NCBI GenBank assembly: GCA_051414845.1
Contig: CP183313.1
Coordinates: 930,001-994,000, forward strand
DNA: 64,000 nucleotides
DNA from: Simonsiella sp051414845
GTDB lineage: Bacteria; Pseudomonadota; Gammaproteobacteria; Burkholderiales; Neisseriaceae
Reading direction: 5' to 3'
Made by a program: the position numbers and the translations under genes. This document shows positions 25,399 through 33,881 of the stretch, one piece after another; the stretch's first letter is position 1, and each line of letters begins with the position of its first letter. A model generated the notes under the pieces. The model made no database searches and had not been told where the DNA came from. It saw only the letters and a program-made list of their open reading frames with translations.

Positions 25399-25579
25399 AG
25401 TGTGTTCCGTTTCTGTTTTCAGGCTGCCATCGATCAAAATCTTTGATTTTGCTAACCGATGTGCGTTAAGTTCAGGCTACTGCCTGAAAAGGTTTAAGGC
25501 TTTCAGGCAGCCTGAAATATTTTGTTTTTTTGTTTTTAATGGGCTAACGTGTGATGTATTTTTTCAGGCTACCTGAAAC

Positions 25580-26281
25580 TTATTGCGCCACATCATCCAA
25601 ATCCGCGGCCTGAATATGCGGCGGCAAGATTGCCAACACGACCATATCTTTCGGGCCGTGTGCACCAAAAGCCAACGTCAATTGGATATCAGCCGTTTTA
25701 GATGGGCCAGACACCAGCACCACATTGGTCGGCATATTCTCTGCCATATTTTCGCCAATCATCGCCGCGTAAAACGTGTCGTACATTTTGCTCGTATCAA
25801 ACAAACAAATATGCACAGGCGGCACCAAACTTTGTGTACGCGGCTCTTGGGGCGTTGGAAACAGCATCAGCGTCCCCGTATGCGCAATGCCACAGCGCAC
25901 ATCGGTAAAGCCTGCCTGAATATCGGCAAAAAATTCTTCTTTCCACTCTTCCAGTTTGCGGTCATAAGTACGCACATCAATACCTTGCGCTTGCAACGCC
26001 GCCGCACCTTGTTTGCCACTTTCGGTTTTCGTTGGCATTAAAATATTGTTCAAACCTTTTTGCGCCACTACTTGACACAAAGCGTCCGTCCAATTTTCAG
26101 GCTGCACCCAAATAATCTCGGTTTTTACCGCGCGCATGGCTTTTGCCCAATGCTTTAAGCGTTCTACATCATTTTCCCAACTTGGCGACATTTCTTGATA
26201 ATAATCGACCGTTTGCGGCTCAAGCATAGGATAAGCGTCGGCTTTTTTCAGTTTTGCCAAAATACGTTCGCGTGCATTCAT
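25580..26281 (-). CDS. lutC: Lactate utilization protein LutC
   Basis: A 233-residue DUF162/LUD-domain protein. It ends with the family pattern GIAHTGTLMLFPTPQEPRTQSLVPPVHICLFD and VLVSGPSKTADIQ. It acts with LutA and LutB to oxidise L-lactate to pyruvate. Its start overlaps the lutA stop by 4 bp (ATGA), so the two are translated together. Just downstream lies a variant repeat TTCAGGCTACCTGAA, which is the Eikenella-type uptake dialect. Confidence 0.95.
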   Translation of the reverse strand: MNARERILAKLKKADAYPMLEPQTVDYYQEMSPSWENDVERLKHWAKAMRAVKTEIIWVQPENWTDALCQVVAQKGLNNILMPTKTESGKQGAAALQAQGIDVRTYDRKLEEWKEEFFADIQAGFTDVRCGIAHTGTLMLFPTPQEPRTQSLVPPVHICLFDTSKMYDTFYAAMIGENMAENMPTNVVLVSGPSKTADIQLTLAFGAHGPKDMVVLAILPPHIQAADLDDVAQ

Positions 26282-27051
26282 GCTTTGCCTCCCGTACGTT
26301 CCAACAAGAACGTCGCAATGTGTTTCGGACGCGGCATATTCGGTTCATCTTTATTAATTTTGCCGCCAATATTCATCATGCAACCTGCATCCGCGCTAAT
26401 GATTTCTACCGCTTGCGTGTCTTTCAAAGCCTGCACTTTATCCGCCACCATCGCGCCTGCAATATCAGCTTGTTTCACCGAAAATGTACCGCCAAAACCG
26501 CAACATTCGCTTTCATGGTCATGTAACACGCGCTCTACATTGGCTAAACTGTCAATCAATTTCCAGCCTGTAATGTGCACACCCATTTCACGACGTGCCG
26601 CGCAAGATGTATGCACTGCTACTTTTACCTGCTCGCCCTTGTCTTCTGGCTGATAACCAATGGCAAGCAAGAAATGCGTAAATTCCACCGTGCGTGCCGC
26701 TAACTCATTCGCACGTGTTTCGTAAGCAGAGCCCTTAAACAAAACAGGCCAATGGTGTTTCATCATGCCACCACAAGAACCTGATGGCACCACAATCGGG
26801 TAAGGCTGCGGAAACAAATCCAATTGCGCCTTGGCAACATCAAACGCCTCTTCAGGATGTCCCGAAGAATACGCAGGCTGCCCGCAACAGCTTTGTTCCA
26901 TTGGAAAATGCACACGAATGCCTTGTTGCTCCAACAATGTCATCGCATCCATACCCGCTTCAGGCATAAACAAATCCAGCAAACACGTCCCGAAAAAATA
27001 CACATCGGTCGGCTTGCTGTCGTAAACAGGAGTGGTTATATTTGTGTTCAT
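26278..27051 (-). CDS. lutA: Lactate utilization protein LutA
   Basis: A 257-residue protein with two CCG (cysteine-rich) domains: SCCGQPAYSSG with PSGSCGGMM, and ECCGFGGTFSVK with SADAGCMMNIGGK. This is the layout of LutA/LldE and glycolate oxidase GlcF. It is the first gene of the lutA-lutC-lutB order on the minus strand. A perfect ATTGGT-N3-ACCAAT operator lies 18 bp upstream of its start, so the regulator at 27538 probably represses it. Confidence 0.95.
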   Translation of the reverse strand: MNTNITTPVYDSKPTDVYFFGTCLLDLFMPEAGMDAMTLLEQQGIRVHFPMEQSCCGQPAYSSGHPEEAFDVAKAQLDLFPQPYPIVVPSGSCGGMMKHHWPVLFKGSAYETRANELAARTVEFTHFLLAIGYQPEDKGEQVKVAVHTSCAARREMGVHITGWKLIDSLANVERVLHDHESECCGFGGTFSVKQADIAGAMVADKVQALKDTQAVEIISADAGCMMNIGGKINKDEPNMPRPKHIATFLLERTGGKA

Positions 27052-27068
27052 AGTCGTTCTTCTTGGTT

Positions 27069-27085
27069 AATTGGTCAGACCAATT
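27069..27085. promoter_or_regulatory. LldR/PdhR-type operator
   Basis: AATTGGTCAGACCAATT is a perfect inverted repeat that fits the ATTGGT-N3-ACCAAT consensus of FadR-subfamily GntR regulators (PdhR, LldR type). It lies just upstream of lutA, where bound protein would block transcription until lactate releases it. Functional assignment is inference from the family. Confidence 0.75.
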
Positions 27086-27420
27086 TGTAATATGAACGTA
27101 ACTTTAAGTAATCTTATGTAATTTGGTCAAGCATATTTTTTATCTTTTCAGACAGACTGAAAGCAAAATACTTGTATTTTAAGTAAAAGAAATGCATGAA
27201 ATATTTTTACATTTAGTCTATGTAATTATTTTACTAAGAATTTTATCGTAAATAGCCCTAAATTTTTATGTAGAAATACAAGAAATTGTGATGTGGTTCA
27301 TCAATAAATGTGATAACAAACTCAATCAAAGCGCGAGAAACTTTTAATCAGCTTAAAGTATAACTTCTGTAAAATAGATACGCACCCAAGATTTGCATTT
27401 AAATAACCCTATTTTTCAAA

Positions 27421-27527
27421 TATAGTGGATTCAATTTCAATCAAGACAAGGCGACAGCGAGAGCCGTGCAACCAGTACATCAGGGAGCTGGCAACGCTGT
27501 ACTGGTCTTTAAATTGAATTCACTATA
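27421..27527 (+). repeat. Correia-like element upstream of the lactate regulator
   Basis: A 107-bp element bounded by TATAGTGGATTCAATTTC and the inverse AATTGAATTCACTATA. Inside are CAAGGCGACAGCGA and GGCAACGCTGTACTGG. This is the Correia (NEMIS) architecture known from Neisseria, including the TA ends. It ends 10 bp before the ATG of the GntR gene, so it must supply the 5' untranslated region and perhaps a promoter or an RNase III site. Confidence 0.85.
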
Positions 27528-27537
27528 CCAATAAATA

Positions 27538-28323
27538 ATGAATACCGAACTTATCCGTCAGCCAAGCTTAGGCAATCAGCTCGCCAGTATATTAGAACAG
27601 CGCATTGTGCAAAATATTTATCCCGTGCACAGCAAATTGCCGCCCGAACGTCAATTAGCTGAAGAATTCAACGTATCACGTCCATCCGTGCGTGCCGCTA
27701 TTCACATTCTTGCCACGCGCGGTTTGATTGAAACACGGCAAGGCGATGGCAATTACGTTTCCGATGATGTGGGCGAACAATTGCAGTTTGGTTGGGAAAG
27801 CGTATTGAACGACCATCCCGACATTGAAAATCAGCTACTGGATTTTCGCAGTGGCGTAGAAAGCATGATGGCGAGCGTAGCAGCGCAAAGCCGCACCGAC
27901 AGCGATTTACAAAGAATGCGCTATTGGCTCACACAACTGGCGCAAGCTTACGAACAAGGCGATGTTGATAAACAATCTAAAGCCGATGTCGCGTTTCATC
28001 AAGCCATCGCCGAAGCCACGCACAATGTGTTATTTACGCGTTTATCCGACAGTTTATTGCGCCTTATGCAAAAACAAACCAAGCGCAACTTAGGTAATAT
28101 GTTCGGCGCACGCAACACCATGCACGCCGATTTGAGCGCGCAACACGAAGCCATTTTTCAGGCAATTGCGCAACAAAATGCCACGCTCGCCGCCCAAACC
28201 ATCCAAACGCATTTGAACTATGTAAAAGAAAGTCTGCAACGCCAACGTGCCGCGCAAATCAACGAAACGCATGCGCAAGCTTTGGCATTGAGTGAACAGC
28301 AACGCGAAAGTAAGTTGAAGTGA
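27538..28323 (+). CDS. GntR/FCD regulator of lactate genes (LldR/GdhR-like)
   Basis: A 261-residue transcription factor. The N-terminal winged helix has the GntR signature KLPPERQLAEEFNVSRPSVRAAIHILATRGLIETRQGDGNYV (residues about 38-78). It is followed by a helical FCD ligand domain with DFRSGVE and the metal-binding His pattern AFHQAIAEATHN and QHEAIFQAI. It is divergent from lutACB, and its operator type is present at lutA. In gonococcus the related GdhR controls lactate and glutamate genes. Nothing resembling a ribosome-binding site precedes the ATG except Correia sequence. Confidence 0.88.
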   Translation: MNTELIRQPSLGNQLASILEQRIVQNIYPVHSKLPPERQLAEEFNVSRPSVRAAIHILATRGLIETRQGDGNYVSDDVGEQLQFGWESVLNDHPDIENQLLDFRSGVESMMASVAAQSRTDSDLQRMRYWLTQLAQAYEQGDVDKQSKADVAFHQAIAEATHNVLFTRLSDSLLRLMQKQTKRNLGNMFGARNTMHADLSAQHEAIFQAIAQQNATLAAQTIQTHLNYVKESLQRQRAAQINETHAQALALSEQQRESKLK

Positions 28324-28463
28324 TGGCGTTGAATAAAATTGGGTACGGGAGTTTTCAGGCAGCCTGAAAAGATTGCTTGATTCTTGTTGTTCAGATTCCC
28401 GAATCCGACAATTGTTGCTCTATCGAAACCTTTGCAAAACCCAAATATTTCAAATCAACTGTT

Positions 28464-28483
28464 ATTCCCACGCAGGCGGGAAT
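28464..28483. repeat. dRS3-type repeat
   Basis: ATTCCC-ACGCAGGC-GGGAAT matches the Neisseria dRS3 pattern ATTCCC-N8-GGGAAT. dRS3 copies are known sites of recombination and filamentous-phage integration in Neisseria. Confidence 0.75.
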
Positions 28484-28548
28484 CCAACTTTGATTTCAAA
28501 TTTCTATTTTTCTCAACCTGTTGTGTAAACAACGCGGGGATTTCTTAC

Positions 28549-28607
28549 AACATCTAGTACATAAGGGCGTTGGCAACGCTGTACTATTTGTATTTGAAAT
28601 GACTATA
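28549..28607 (+). repeat. Truncated Correia-like element
   Basis: Only the right half is recognisable: CATCTAGTACATAAGGGCGTTGGCAACGC and the terminal GACTATA. The left half appears to be lost or replaced by the dRS3 region. Confidence 0.5.
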
Positions 28608-28736
28608 AATGCAATGATGCGCAACAATTTAGCTTTGGCTTAACGTTTTTGTATTTTTACCCGATGGGGTTAAAAATACAGTTGTTATGATTGACAGCTT
28701 ATGTTTCAGGCTGCCTGAAAAGAGAAAAACACTGTT

Positions 28737-29237
28737 TCAGGCAGCCTTTTTATCAATCTTTTGAATTAAACGCCGAATCTCTCGCACATTTGGCGTTTGC
28801 CCTACTTTCCAACGAATCATCGCTACACCAGCCGCTTCAGTGGCTTTATTTTTGCGGTTATCCGCTTCTTGGCGTTCAGGCAGCGCGTGCGTAGCGTCGT
28901 CGATTTCAATCGCTGCCAAAGGCACCCCATCTAAGCGGCACACCACAAAATCATAACTCAATCGGCTCACAAAATTAAACCAGTAATACGTTTCCCTGCT
29001 TTTGGGTACTTCCAACACACGCGAGGCTTGCACTTGCGGAAAAATCATGTATTCAGGCAAGGCTTCAAGCAAAACATCGTAAACCGCTAATTCTGTTTGC
29101 GTCATCAATGGACGACGAAAGTAAGGTAACGGCGTGCCATCGGTAAACGGATTGCGCTTTTTTAAATGAAACAGCGCGTAAAGCAATAGTGAAAATATCG
29201 CCAATAAAATCAATATAGTGAAATAAGTTTTGAACAT
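28737..29237 (-). CDS. Membrane-anchored DUF2726 protein
   Basis: A 166-residue protein with one N-terminal membrane helix (FTILILLAIFSLLLYALFHL). A DUF2726 domain follows: MTQTELAVYDVLLEALPEYMIFPQVQASRVL, then LSYDFVVCRLDGVPLAAIEIDDATH. The D...EIDD pattern resembles the PD-(D/E)XK nuclease core, as in other DUF2726 proteins, though no activity is established. Its last residues (KKAA, stop) are encoded by a DUS. It is separated from the SPFH gene by a repeat-rich spacer. Confidence 0.75.
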   Translation of the reverse strand: MFKTYFTILILLAIFSLLLYALFHLKKRNPFTDGTPLPYFRRPLMTQTELAVYDVLLEALPEYMIFPQVQASRVLEVPKSRETYYWFNFVSRLSYDFVVCRLDGVPLAAIEIDDATHALPERQEADNRKNKATEAAGVAMIRWKVGQTPNVREIRRLIQKIDKKAA

Positions 29238-29344
29238 AAAAATAGAATAAAAGAATCATGCCAGCGCATTGCTGGCATGAATACAAGGTTTTCAGGCAGC
29301 CTGAAATCAAAGATTGTTATAGGTCAGCTTTGCAAGCCAGCTTT

Positions 29345-29453
29345 TATAGTCGTAAAAGTGAACATGCCATACAAGGCGACAACGAGAACCGTGCACGAAT
29401 CGTACATCAGGGCGTTGGCAACGCCGTCATGCTTTTTCAATTCTGCAACTATA
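29345..29453 (+). repeat. Correia-like element (divergent)
   Basis: A 109-bp element from TATAGTCGTAAAAGTG to TTCTGCAACTATA. Internal parts ACAAGGCGACAACGAGA and GGGCGTTGGCAACGCCGT are shared with the other elements. The termini are more diverged than at 27421. Confidence 0.6.
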
Positions 29454-29490
29454 TTATTTCAAAAGTTTCAGGCAGCCTGAAACCATAAAT

Positions 29491-29513
29491 ATCGGCTTGG
29501 AAAGCCGACCTAC
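29491..29513 (-). repeat. GTAG-type REP hairpin
   Basis: On the minus strand GTAGG is followed by the stem TCGGCTT/AAGCCGA with a short loop. It sits between the Correia-like element and the SPFH gene end. Confidence 0.55.
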
Positions 29514-29527
29514 ACAGCCATACAGTT

Positions 29528-30559
29528 TCAACCCAACAACTGCTTCAACACCTGCTCTTTTGCCGCGTCATAATCTTGTTGCGTAATCAATTGATTATCT
29601 AGCAAAGTTTTCAATTTCGCCAACTTTTCTTGTGGGTCTTCAGCAGCGGCAACGTCAGCGGCAGATGCGTTTGCATTTTGTGTTTGCCCGTTTTGGTTTG
29701 GCGACATCATGCCCGCCATTGCACCAGCCATCGCTTGACCAATCCCCGCACCCACGCCTAAACCTGCGCCAATACCTGCTAAACCACCTTCGTTTTGCGC
29801 TGCCATCGGAATCGCAGTTGCAGTTTGGTATTGAGTAAACTTGTTCAAATCGCCAATCACATTCATGCTCATGCGACTATCCAAAGCTTTTTGGATGTTT
29901 TCAGGCAGCGTAATGCTTTCAACGGTAAAGTTTTCCAGCGTTAAACCCAATTTGGCAAACTCGGGATGCAGCAATTCAGTCATTTTTTGCGACAGCAACA
30001 CTTGGTTCGCTGCCATGTCCAAAAACGGAATATTGGATTGCCCAAACGCGGCGGCAAGCTGCGTCATGGCGATGTTTTTCAATTGCGTTTCCAATTGTTC
30101 GCCCGTGTAAAACTCAGCAACGCCGCTAACTTCTTTGAAAAATTGAGCAGGGTCGCTGATGCGATAGGCATACATACCAAACGAGCGCAGTTGTACCATG
30201 CCAAATTCGCTATCGCGCACGGTAACAGGCTGCGCTGTCCCCCAACGACGCGCCAGTTGTTGACGCGTATTAAAAAAGTAAACATCAGATTTAAAAGGGG
30301 ATTGAAACAGTTTATCCCAGTTTCTCAAGTTGGTTAAAATCGGCAAAGTTTGCGTGGTCAGCGTGTAACGTCCTGCGCCAAATACGTCCGCGGTAACACC
30401 TTCGTCCACAAACATCGCCATTTGTGCTTCGCGCACGGTTAAACTTGCACCGTTTTGAATTTCTTGGTCGGCAATCGGGAAACGCCACATCAACATATTG
30501 TCGGCTGGATTTTCCCATTGAATCACGTCAATAAATTGTTTTTTAATAAAATTCAACAT
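29528..30559 (-). CDS. SPFH-domain protein with SHOCT-like tail (YdjI-like)
   Basis: A 343-residue SPFH/Band-7 protein. It starts FIKKQFIDVIQWENPADNMLMWRFP, continues with the SPFH core through YTGEQLETQLKNIAMTQLAAAFGQ, then a Gly/Ala-rich segment (about residues 255-285). It closes with a SHOCT-type tail DPQEKLAKLKTLLDNQLITQQDYDAAKEQVLKQL. Such proteins are often called virion core protein or YdjI and are linked to membrane stress. It has no long N-terminal helix. The upstream gene on the same strand encodes a DUF350 membrane protein. Confidence 0.85.
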   Translation of the reverse strand: MLNFIKKQFIDVIQWENPADNMLMWRFPIADQEIQNGASLTVREAQMAMFVDEGVTADVFGAGRYTLTTQTLPILTNLRNWDKLFQSPFKSDVYFFNTRQQLARRWGTAQPVTVRDSEFGMVQLRSFGMYAYRISDPAQFFKEVSGVAEFYTGEQLETQLKNIAMTQLAAAFGQSNIPFLDMAANQVLLSQKMTELLHPEFAKLGLTLENFTVESITLPENIQKALDSRMSMNVIGDLNKFTQYQTATAIPMAAQNEGGLAGIGAGLGVGAGIGQAMAGAMAGMMSPNQNGQTQNANASAADVAAAEDPQEKLAKLKTLLDNQLITQQDYDAAKEQVLKQLLG

Positions 30560-30661
30560 TTTTAATTCCTTATGTAAGTTTTCAGGCAGCCTGAAAAGTT
30601 AGCGCGCCATTTAACGTTGTGGCTGCCTGAAAATAAGGCAGCCTGAAAAATTTAGTTCGAT

Positions 30662-31060
30662 TTAAGTCAAACACGCCGCGTTTAAAATGCCAATCGCGAC
30701 CGACATCGCCGCATACAACGCACCCACCGCCACATTATTTTGTGCTAATTGCACAGAGCCACTATTGATTAAGCGCGTTGCTGCGAAATAGACAATAATT
30801 TGCAACACCCCAGCCGCCAAGCCCCACAGCATAAAATCGGGTACGCTTAAACTGTGCGTAATACTGGATGCCAGCGCAATGCAAAAACCGACCAACGCCC
30901 CACCAAACGACAGTGCGCACGCCAAGTTGCCTTCCTTGATTAATGCCACTTCGCGTACAGGCGTAATGCGCAAATAAACGGTAGCAAACATCGCCGTCAT
31001 CGCCACGCCAATTACCATATATTGTAGATACAACGCATATTGAGCCCAAGAAGTCGACAT
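30662..31060 (-). CDS. DUF350 (YjfL-like) inner-membrane protein
   Basis: A 132-residue protein with four hydrophobic helices. It contains the DUF350 features ALIKEGNLACALSFGGALVGFCIALASSI and LINSGSVQLAQNNVAVGALYAAMSVAIGILNAACL. It lies 102 bp upstream of the SPFH gene on the same strand. DUF350 genes are commonly found next to SPFH, PspA-like or glutathionylspermidine-type genes in envelope-stress clusters. The function is not established. Confidence 0.85.
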   Translation of the reverse strand: MSTSWAQYALYLQYMVIGVAMTAMFATVYLRITPVREVALIKEGNLACALSFGGALVGFCIALASSITHSLSVPDFMLWGLAAGVLQIIVYFAATRLINSGSVQLAQNNVAVGALYAAMSVAIGILNAACLT

Positions 31061-31243
31061 TTTCCGTCTCCAGTCTCACAAAAAGTCGCTATTATGCCAC
31101 AAAAGGCTGCCTGAAAAGTTTATTCGTGGCGCGAAACAAAAAACGCCACAAGGCGCGCAAAAATCAGGTAAAATGTCACGCTTTTTTAGCCCAGTCCTCT
31201 GCCTGCCATTTTTTATACGTCCAAACGTATTGATACACACATC

Positions 31244-32335
31244 ATGAAACAAAAATTCCTTTTTACTATCATTGCATTAAACCTTTTCACACTCGCAAAA
31301 GCACAAGACACAGCCGCAACATGCGCCGAGATTGAAGATGGCGGTTTGCGTTTGGCGTGTTACGACCGCTTATACGCGCCGAAATTAACCAGCGCCACCG
31401 AACCAGCTTCTAAAAGCGTTGATTTAGAAAAAACTTATGAAGCCAGCGTTGCCGATAAAAGCCCACAAGTTGTGTTTGCTGCCCCCGAAAAAACGCCATT
31501 AACCGAAGAGCCAACGCATTTAAGCCGCCTGTATGATTTAGACGAAAACCGTCAAGGCGGTATTTTGACTGTGCGCGAACACGAGTCGATTTACTTATTG
31601 CCCGCATGGTATCGTACCAGCCCGAATTACACGCCAACTTCCCCTAATCGCGGCACGGCACACGACAATGTGCAAGAAGAACAAAAGCGTATAGAAGCCA
31701 AAATGCAAGGCTCTTTCAAAACCAAATTGATGGAAGACTTATTCAAAACACGCGCCGATGTGTGGTTTGGCTACACCCAGCAATCCAACTGGCAACTGTA
31801 TAACCAAGGGGATGAATCCGCGCCATTCCGTAATAATGACTACGCGCCTGAAATTTTTATTACGCAACCTGTGAAAGCCGCGCTGCCATGGGGCGGACAA
31901 CTGCGTATGTTGGGCGTAGGCTATTTGCACCAATCCAACGGACAAAGCCGTCCGCTCTCGCGTTCATGGAACCGCATTTACGCTATGGCAGGTATGGAAT
32001 GGGACAAATTAACCGTGATGCCTCGTTTGTGGGCGCGTATCGACCCCAATAGCAGCGAAGACGACGACAACCCAGATATTACGGATTACATGGGCTATGG
32101 TGACGTGAAACTGCGCTACCAAATCAGCGATAAACACACGCTCATGTCTACCTTGCGCTACAACCCGTTTGAAAACAAAGGCGCCATCCAAGTTGGCTAC
32201 ACTTTCCCGATTAAAGGCAAGCTCAAAGCCTACGTGCAAGGTTTCTACGGCTATGGCGAAAGTTTGTTGGACTACAACCACAAACAAACAGGCATCGGTA
32301 TCGGCGTGATGTTAAACGACTGGAACGGCTTGTAA
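31244..32335 (+). CDS. pldA: Outer-membrane phospholipase A1
   Basis: A 363-residue outer-membrane beta-barrel esterase (OMPLA). It has a signal peptide ending LAKA, and an extended N-terminal region that includes CAEIEDGGLRLACYDRLY. The catalytic region LGVGYLHQSNGQSRPLSRSWNRIY contains the His-Ser dyad, and the C-terminal strands end with IGIGVMLNDW. OMPLA hydrolyses phospholipids when the outer-membrane asymmetry is disturbed. The N-terminal 100 residues are longer than in E. coli PldA, as usual in Neisseria. Confidence 0.95.
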   Translation: MKQKFLFTIIALNLFTLAKAQDTAATCAEIEDGGLRLACYDRLYAPKLTSATEPASKSVDLEKTYEASVADKSPQVVFAAPEKTPLTEEPTHLSRLYDLDENRQGGILTVREHESIYLLPAWYRTSPNYTPTSPNRGTAHDNVQEEQKRIEAKMQGSFKTKLMEDLFKTRADVWFGYTQQSNWQLYNQGDESAPFRNNDYAPEIFITQPVKAALPWGGQLRMLGVGYLHQSNGQSRPLSRSWNRIYAMAGMEWDKLTVMPRLWARIDPNSSEDDDNPDITDYMGYGDVKLRYQISDKHTLMSTLRYNPFENKGAIQVGYTFPIKGKLKAYVQGFYGYGESLLDYNHKQTGIGIGVMLNDWNGL

Positions 32336-32358
32336 CACTTTATAGGCAGCCTGAAAAC

Positions 32359-32380
32359 GTAGGGTGGACACCGTCCACCC
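32359..32380 (+). repeat. GTAG-type REP hairpin
   Basis: GTAG followed by a perfect 8-bp stem GGGTGGAC/GTCCACCC with loop ACC. It lies between two DUS copies after pldA. Confidence 0.6.
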
Positions 32381-32436
32381 AAAAGGCTGCCTGAAAACAC
32401 CTTTCATAAAACAAACCCAAAGACCCCAAAACCCAA

Positions 32437-33108
32437 ATGGCAGAACCCAATCCCAACAACAGCGGCGGCATAGGCAAAGCCTTGAAAAAATACATGATAA
32501 CAGGTATCTTGGTATGGCTGCCCATCGCCGTAACCATTTGGATTATCACCTACATCATCGGCGCGACCGACCGCATTATGACCTTAGTGCCCGCGCAATG
32601 GCAGCCTGAAAACTACATCGGCTTCAAAATCCCCGGTCTAGGCTTTCTCATTGCCGTTGTCGTCCTATTCGTCACAGGCGTATTCGCCGCCAACGTACTC
32701 GGACGCAAAATCATCGAAGCATGGGACAGCTTGCTTGGGCGCATTCCCGTGGTCAAATCGATTTATTCCAGCGTCAAAAAAGTATCGGAAAGCCTATTAT
32801 CAGACAACTCACGCTCGTTCAAAACGCCCGTGCTCGTGCCCTTTCCGCAACCGAATATTTGGACCATTGCTTTTGTTTCAGGTAGCTTACCACAAACCAT
32901 CGCAGACAAGCTGCCTGAAAACGAAACTTATGTTTCCGTGTATGTGCCGACCACGCCCAACCCGACTGGCGGTTACTACATCATGGTGCGCGAAAGCGAC
33001 ATTCGTGAATTGGACATGACGGTGGACGAAGCCTTGAAATATGTGATTTCACTGGGTATGGTGATGCCTGATGAACCGCCTGTGAAATCATCGCCAGAAA
33101 ATATGTAA
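32437..33108 (+). CDS. DUF502 inner-membrane protein
   Basis: A 223-residue protein with two membrane helices (GILVWLPIAVTIWIITYIIG and GLGFLIAVVVLFVTGVFAANV). The DUF502 core follows (LLGRIPVVKSIYSSVKKVSESLL, then VLVPFPQPNIWTIAFVSG and VYVPTTPNPTGGYYIMV). The function is unknown, but the gene sits upstream of aspS in many beta-proteobacteria, as it does here. The tail is short and Pro/Ser-rich. Confidence 0.92.
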   Translation: MAEPNPNNSGGIGKALKKYMITGILVWLPIAVTIWIITYIIGATDRIMTLVPAQWQPENYIGFKIPGLGFLIAVVVLFVTGVFAANVLGRKIIEAWDSLLGRIPVVKSIYSSVKKVSESLLSDNSRSFKTPVLVPFPQPNIWTIAFVSGSLPQTIADKLPENETYVSVYVPTTPNPTGGYYIMVRESDIRELDMTVDEALKYVISLGMVMPDEPPVKSSPENM

Positions 33109-33143
33109 ATAAAATTTTCAGGCAGTCTGAAAAGGGGAAATAA

Positions 33144-33362
33144 GTGGGCATATTATTTTTTTACGCATTTATTATGATGGCTTGTAAATTGGTGGTGGCA
33201 TTTTTATCGCCACAAGCACAAACGCTGCCTACATTACACCGTGCCATGCGCGGCAATCCCAGTCGTGCCACGAAAATCGCTTATGCACTCATTTGGCTTC
33301 AACTGATTACTTTTATTGTGATTGCATTATTTTTCGGACTGAAATATTTTCAGGCTGCCTGA
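33144..33362 (+). CDS. Small two-helix membrane protein
   Basis: A 72-residue predicted membrane protein with two hydrophobic stretches (ILFFYAFIMMACKLVVAFL and IWLQLITFIVIALFFGL). A GTG start is preceded by AAGGGGAAA at good spacing; an ATG at 33174 would shorten the first helix. The final residues (YFQAA, stop) are made by a DUS, so the coding end is set by the repeat. I do not recognise the family. Confidence 0.6.
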   Translation: MGILFFYAFIMMACKLVVAFLSPQAQTLPTLHRAMRGNPSRATKIAYALIWLQLITFIVIALFFGLKYFQAA

Positions 33363-33373
33363 AAGTAACACAA

Positions 33374-33847
33374 ATGAACAAATTTATCCCAATATTTTGT
33401 TTAACCATTTTAATAACCGCCTGTTCACCAGTTAATGAATTAGACAAATCTGTTTGGCAACGTGCCAGCACTCAACCTGTACCACTTGTCGAACTGTTTC
33501 CGCAGTCAGAAACATTGTGTGTGCAATCGCCCTATATGGACGGCGAAACGATGGCGAAACACACGAAACAAAATATCCCTTTTTATTTGCAATTCAACAA
33601 TATGGCAAATGAAAATGAACACATTTTTTGGCTATTTGACTGCGAAAAAAATTTGCAAAATCGCGTTCGTGTAGCACGAATAAACGCCAGTTTCAATAAG
33701 CAAACAGGTGCTATGCCCGAGCAAGCAAAACTGTGTTATCCCGTTGCCACAACTTGTGTGGTGATAACCGAAAAATTGGCTGAATTCAGTTCAGCAGAAT
33801 TTCAATCGTGTTCAGTTTCAGGCAGCCTGAAACCAAAAAAGTTTTGA
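33374..33847 (+). CDS. Small lipoprotein, unknown
   Basis: A 157-residue protein with lipoprotein signal MNKFIPIFCLTILITAC (lipobox ITAC). The mature part has seven Cys-containing or polar segments (ETLCVQS, WLFDCEKN, KLCYPVATTCVVIT, FQSCSVSGSLK) and no obvious family. It is the gene before aspS and probably part of the DUF502-aspS run. The C-terminal SGSLKPKKF is encoded by a DUS. Confidence 0.65.
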   Translation: MNKFIPIFCLTILITACSPVNELDKSVWQRASTQPVPLVELFPQSETLCVQSPYMDGETMAKHTKQNIPFYLQFNNMANENEHIFWLFDCEKNLQNRVRVARINASFNKQTGAMPEQAKLCYPVATTCVVITEKLAEFSSAEFQSCSVSGSLKPKKF

Positions 33848-33881
33848 TTTAATTAAAAATATTTAACAAGGAAACAACAAT

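Larger units (their letters stand above)
27052..27537. other. 486-bp divergent lut/regulator intergenic region
   Basis: The region holds the operator at 27069-27085 next to lutA and a TTTGGTCAAG half-site near 27122. An AT-rich stretch with no coding capacity follows. A complete Correia-like element at 27421-27527 ends 10 bp before the regulator start. Promoters for both directions are expected here. Confidence 0.6.
28324..28736. other. 413-bp repeat-rich intergenic region
   Basis: It contains a DUS (28353), the 16-mer GAAACCTTTGCAAAAC (28425), a dRS3-type 20-mer (28464-28483), the right half of a Correia-like element (28549-28607) and a closing DUS pair (from 28704). I see no gene. It looks like a sink for small repeats behind the regulator. 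Confidence 0.6.
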
